A stretch of 17,388 nucleotides of DNA from Bradyrhizobiaceae bacterium. Its GTDB lineage: Bacteria; Pseudomonadota; Alphaproteobacteria; Rhizobiales; Hyphomicrobiaceae. Position 1 is the first letter of the stretch, and every line of letters begins with the position of its first letter. A program made the translations under genes and the position numbers. The stretch is taken from the NCBI GenBank assembly GCA_947475855.1, contig CANJPN010000056.1, forward strand, positions 1 to 17,388. Direction: 5' to 3'. Positions 14,651-17,388 of this stretch are shown here, piece by piece. The notes under the pieces are model-generated. The model saw only the letters and a list, made by a program, of their open reading frames with translations, was not told where the DNA came from and made no database searches.

Positions 14651-16855
14651 TCAAGGCCCCGCGCCCGGCTCGCCTTCGAAGCCGACCTCGAACTCGGCCC
14701 GGCGGTTGGCGCTGTCTGGGCCTGTGGAGGGGCTCAGATCAGGTCCCAGCGCGCGGCCGACAGCGACGATGAGATTGCGGGGGATGCCACGAGAGATCAG
14801 CGCCTGCGCGACCTTGTCGGCGCGGGCTTGCGCAAGCGGTACGTTGCGTGTCTGCGCGCCGCGCTCGTCGGTATATCCGACGACCCGCACGAGCACGCGC
14901 GCCTCCTTGGCGAGACGCGCGATCTCGTCGAGGACGGCGTCGGCCTTGGCGCTGTCGCGATAGTCTTCGTTGTTGGCGAAGAAGACCGCGTTGCGCGATG
15001 CGTAAGCCTTGAATTTTTCGATCGCCGTAGGTCCAGGGATGCGTACCGAAGCGGCTTGCACGGCTGCGGCCGAGACGGTTGCAAAGCGCTCCGCCGACAG
15101 CGCCAGCACCTCGGCGACTTCAGACAGGCCTGTGACGCCGCGAAGCGTGTCCTCGTTGGCCGACGGCGTGACCGTGCGTTCGCCCATCAGTCCGGAGAGA
15201 ACCTGAGCACCTTGGCGCAGGCCTGCCGCCGTCGACTGAGCAGCTTCGAACGATTGACGCTCATCGGCGGCAGAGGCGTTGGGCTTGCGCAGGCCTTCGA
15301 GTTGCGCCGTGATTGCCGCGACCGAGGCTTGGATCGAACGCTGCACGCCGTCGACGGTGCCGCGCTTGGGCGCGGGGTGGAGCTGCGCCAAGGCGCCGAG
15401 ATCCGGAAGTGCCTCGTGCAGGCGGCGTTGCGCGCGCTCCAGGGATCGCACGGCTGCCGCCCGTATCCGCTGCCTTTCGACCGCGGCGACTTCGCTGCGC
15501 AATGTGCTCTCGACGCTGCCGAGATCCTTGCGGACCGAAGCAATGGCCGGCGCGAGATCCGGCCCCTGCGCCGGCAACGCCGCCAGCCCCTTGTCCTCGA
15601 TGACGACGCCGGACACCTGCGAGGCGAGCCGTTCCATCAACTGGGTGCGCGCGATCTCGTTGGGCGCGAGGCCAGAAATCGCGACACTGCGGCCGCGTGG
15701 GCCGACCTCGAGTGAAACCGGGTATCCGCTCATCGCCGTCGTTTCGTCGATGGCGCGACGCGCGGCTATGCGCGTCTGCTCCACCTCCCAGGTCGTCCAG
15801 GCATACCATCCGCCGCCGGCAATCAGCGCCATGATCGCGAGTGCGACGAGAGCGCGAACCGGATTGAACGGCATTCCGGCCGACGACAGCTCGTCGTGCT
15901 TATCGGTGATGCCGCTTTCGATGCGCGTCTTCAGGTCCGCGAGCAGTCGCGCCGGAATGGCATCGCCTTGCGGACTTTCGGCCTCGTGGAAGCGCGATAC
16001 GGCTTCGAGGAACTCCGCATCGATCAGGCTCTCGACGCCAGGAGCCGCGACGCCTCTGCCTTTCGCCGCAAGGAGATAGACGGGCGAAACGCGCAGGAAC
16101 AATGTGAAGTCGTCAAGGTCGAAGGAGCGGAGATGGCCGCCGTCGCCTTCGAAAGCAGTCGCGGCGAAATCGTTGATGGCGGCAAGTACGCCGCTCATGT
16201 GCGCGTCGCTGTTGGAGCGAATGAGGCTTTCGGGAAAGCGGCTCAACAGCTCGCCGGAACCACGCCGGATCAGATAAAGCTCCTCGATCTCCAGGCGCTG
16301 GCTTTCGGCCAGCCGCAGCTCGGCCATAGAGTAGCCGCTGAAGAGGCTGCGCATCCGGAGCATGAAGCCGTTGGACTGCAGCCCGCGGTTCATCCGGTTG
16401 GTGAGATCGCGCATGGCGCTCGCCACGTACGACTTCACGAGCTGGCCGGTGATGGGATAAAGCGCCTCCACCATCTCGGCCTGATTGTTCTTCAACTCGG
16501 CCTTGATCGTCTTGACGAGCATCGGCGCCAGCGCGCGGGAGAGATCGTCCTGCTTGGTTTGCCGGGCCTCTAGGATGACGTCGTCGAGCACCTGGGCGAC
16601 GCTCGTTCGCAGGGCCTCGGGCGTGCCGGTGCGCGCATTCAGCTCGGAGAAGCGCTGCTCGAGCCTGGCATGGAGGGCGCGGCTCTCGACTTCGAGGTGA
16701 CGGATCGCATCTAGCTGATGCAGACCTTCGGCAATCTGACCTCGGGCCTGCAGCTCAGCCTCGGCGACGCGCGAGATGCGGAGTTCCAGATCAGCGAGTG
16801 TCGCCGCTTCCTGCTTGAAGAGCAGCTCCTTCAGCTTGTCGACAGTATCGGCCAT
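14651..16855 (-). CDS. Single-TM envelope protein: coiled coil, Roadblock/LC7-like segment, BON-like and OmpA domains
   Basis: A 734-residue protein with no signal peptide and one TM (about 333-353, NPVRALVALAIMALIAGGGW), predicting an N-in/C-out inner-membrane topology. The cytoplasmic half has a helical, coiled-coil-rich N-terminus (about 1-160) and then a segment (about 185-268) resembling Roadblock/LC7: EELYLIRRGSGELLSRF, a helix HMSGVLAAINDFAATAF, then LRSFDLDDFTLFLR and PVYLLAAKG. The periplasmic half has a BON-like stretch (about 362-425, GRSVAISGLAPNE...VSGVVIEDKG), more helices, and a C-terminal OmpA domain (about 613-727) with VVGYTDERG (D663), AQARADKVAQALISRG (R678) and SANRRAEFEV, the residues that bind diaminopimelate in peptidoglycan. 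It should link the cell wall to cytoplasmic machinery. It lies between the coiled-coil gene (66 bp) and the GTPase gene (79 bp). OmpA and TM calls are firm; Roadblock and BON are pattern-based. Confidence 0.85.
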   Translation of the reverse strand: MADTVDKLKELLFKQEAATLADLELRISRVAEAELQARGQIAEGLHQLDAIRHLEVESRALHARLEQRFSELNARTGTPEALRTSVAQVLDDVILEARQTKQDDLSRALAPMLVKTIKAELKNNQAEMVEALYPITGQLVKSYVASAMRDLTNRMNRGLQSNGFMLRMRSLFSGYSMAELRLAESQRLEIEELYLIRRGSGELLSRFPESLIRSNSDAHMSGVLAAINDFAATAFEGDGGHLRSFDLDDFTLFLRVSPVYLLAAKGRGVAAPGVESLIDAEFLEAVSRFHEAESPQGDAIPARLLADLKTRIESGITDKHDELSSAGMPFNPVRALVALAIMALIAGGGWYAWTTWEVEQTRIAARRAIDETTAMSGYPVSLEVGPRGRSVAISGLAPNEIARTQLMERLASQVSGVVIEDKGLAALPAQGPDLAPAIASVRKDLGSVESTLRSEVAAVERQRIRAAAVRSLERAQRRLHEALPDLGALAQLHPAPKRGTVDGVQRSIQASVAAITAQLEGLRKPNASAADERQSFEAAQSTAAGLRQGAQVLSGLMGERTVTPSANEDTLRGVTGLSEVAEVLALSAERFATVSAAAVQAASVRIPGPTAIEKFKAYASRNAVFFANNEDYRDSAKADAVLDEIARLAKEARVLVRVVGYTDERGAQTRNVPLAQARADKVAQALISRGIPRNLIVAVGRALGPDLSPSTGPDSANRRAEFEVGFEGEPGAGP

Positions 16856-16921
16856 ATCGGTTCGTCCATCTATCCGGCCCGCCGCCTGAGCGCGGCCGCG
16901 ATGTCCTGGAACACCCGGAGT

Positions 16922-17224
16922 TCAGCGCAAGCGCCTGACGCGCTCGCCCAGTTCCGAGATGCCGCGAGCCAACTCGTCGAACGCTGTGCGCTGGTCCGAG
17001 TCCACCTTGCCAGCAATTTGGTCGACCCGCTGCTCGATGGCGTCGAGGCGGCGTTGCAGCCCCAACTCCAGCTCACGGATGCGGGCTTCGAGCAATGCGA
17101 GCCGGGCCTCGCTCTGGCGCTGATAGTCACCGAACAAAAGATCACGGACTTGATCCATCTGTTCGTCCTGAGCCGCCGCCTGACCAACAGCGGTGCGAAA
17201 CTCAGAATATGATGTCGCGTTCAT
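16922..17224 (-). CDS. Small coiled-coil protein, unknown function
   Basis: A 100-residue protein with no recognised family. Residues about 10-100 are almost continuous amphipathic helix with heptad-like Leu/Ile/Val spacing (LALLEARIRELELGLQRRL, DAIEQRVDQIAGKVD, ELARGISELGERVRRLR), so it is probably an elongated homo- or hetero-oligomer in the cytoplasm; there is no signal peptide or TM. It is the first gene of the minus-strand signalling cluster and lies 66 bp before the envelope protein, whose N-terminal half is also coiled-coil rich, so a physical partnership is plausible. ATG 17224 is preceded by AGGG at about 10 nt. A partial IS element begins about 20 bp upstream of its start. Confidence 0.65.
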   Translation of the reverse strand: MNATSYSEFRTAVGQAAAQDEQMDQVRDLLFGDYQRQSEARLALLEARIRELELGLQRRLDAIEQRVDQIAGKVDSDQRTAFDELARGISELGERVRRLR

Positions 17225-17243
17225 ATACCAGACCCTAACTCAT

Positions 17244-17388
17244 GGCTCTGTTCCGCCAGAATGTTGTGCGACCTTGCTGACCAGTGATTTGGCGGCAGGA
17301 TGGACACGATGAAAGCGCAGGATTTCCGGGCACTTGTCGAGCGGTTGGGCGACCTCAGCGAGGTTCAACGCGAGGCGCTGGTCGAGGC
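17244..17388 (+). mobile_element. Left end of an IS1595-type insertion sequence (continues past window)
   Basis: A transposase N-terminus is present from 17300 and the sequence GGCTCTGTTCCGCC from 17244 is the likely start of the left terminal inverted repeat. The right end and the duplicated target site are outside the window, so the exact boundary is provisional. The element lies head-to-head with the minus-strand cluster, with its putative end about 20 bp from the first ATG of that cluster. Confidence 0.55.
17300..17388 (+). CDS. IS1595-family transposase, N-terminal fragment (runs off window)
   Basis: Only the first 29 codons are visible, beginning MDTMKAQDFRALVERLGDL and continuing SEVQREALVEA. 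The pattern F-x-x-L-V-x-x-L-x-x-L-x-x-x-Q-x-x-A-L is what I recognise at the start of IS1595 (IS1016/ISPna2-like) transposases, where it is followed by a zinc-binding CxxC segment that lies outside this window. Two ATGs are possible, 17300 and 17309; the second has AGGA at a better distance. The truncation is due to the window edge, so completeness of the gene is unknown. Confidence 0.65.
   Translation, partial: MDTMKAQDFRALVERLGDLSEVQREALVE

Noticed and set aside
13819..14772. Plus-strand frame opposite the kinase and GTPase genes
   Set aside because: It spans three convincing minus-strand features and has no recognisable domain.
14468..15715. Long plus-strand frame opposite the OmpA-protein gene
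   Set aside because: Antisense shadow of a gene with clear OmpA motifs; composition is Arg/Ala/Gly-rich without motifs.
16870..17187. Alternative minus-strand frame overlapping the small coiled-coil gene
   Set aside because: Ser/Arg-rich shadow frame; the 100-residue frame has the coherent heptad pattern and the better start.

Overview
The window reads as chromosomal DNA of a GC-rich alphaproteobacterium, most likely in the Hyphomicrobiales (Bradyrhizobium / Rhodopseudomonas / Rhodoplanes-like). The clues are a polyhydroxybutyrate granule phasin with a PhaR-type operator, an aspartate kinase gene directly followed by a GAF-containing nitrogen-PTS Enzyme I (ptsP), and codon use dominated by G/C at third positions. 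No species can be named from the sequence alone. There are no rRNA or tRNA genes, no CRISPR array and no prophage; the one mobile element is a partial IS1595-type element at the right edge.

Layout. 1-4152: the 3' part of a small exported-looking protein (+), then four minus-strand genes: a GNAT acetyltransferase, a phasin, a PIF1-like helicase and a two-TM membrane protein. 4493-5773: an MFS transporter (+). 5889-12087: a plus-strand metabolic run of aspartate kinase (lysC) with an unusual GC-hairpin leader, ptsP, a 2-dehydropantoate 2-reductase (panE) and a PaaK-like adenylate-forming ligase, with a 43-codon ORF between the last two. 12107-17224: a minus-strand signalling cluster. 17244-17388: the left end of an IS element.

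The minus-strand cluster is the most interesting part. In transcription order it encodes a 100-residue coiled-coil protein, a 734-residue single-TM envelope protein, a Ras/Rab-like small GTPase, a soluble histidine kinase and a stand-alone receiver protein. The envelope protein has a long cytoplasmic half containing a Roadblock/LC7-like segment, then a BON-like segment and a C-terminal OmpA peptidoglycan-binding domain outside the membrane. Kinase and GTPase genes are 6 bp apart. Roadblock/LC7 proteins are the classic partners of bacterial MglA-type GTPases, so I infer a module in which a GTPase switch is tied to a cell-wall anchor through its own membrane-bound Roadblock partner, with a two-component pair attached. 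I do not know a described system with this composition. The IS element sits about 20 bp upstream of the first gene and may have changed its expression.

The remaining genes look like ordinary housekeeping or accessory genes. Regulatory points worth attention are the PhaR-like operator overlapping a good promoter upstream of the phasin, and the lysC leader, where two stem-loops compete for one C-tract inside a short upstream ORF that is in frame with lysC.
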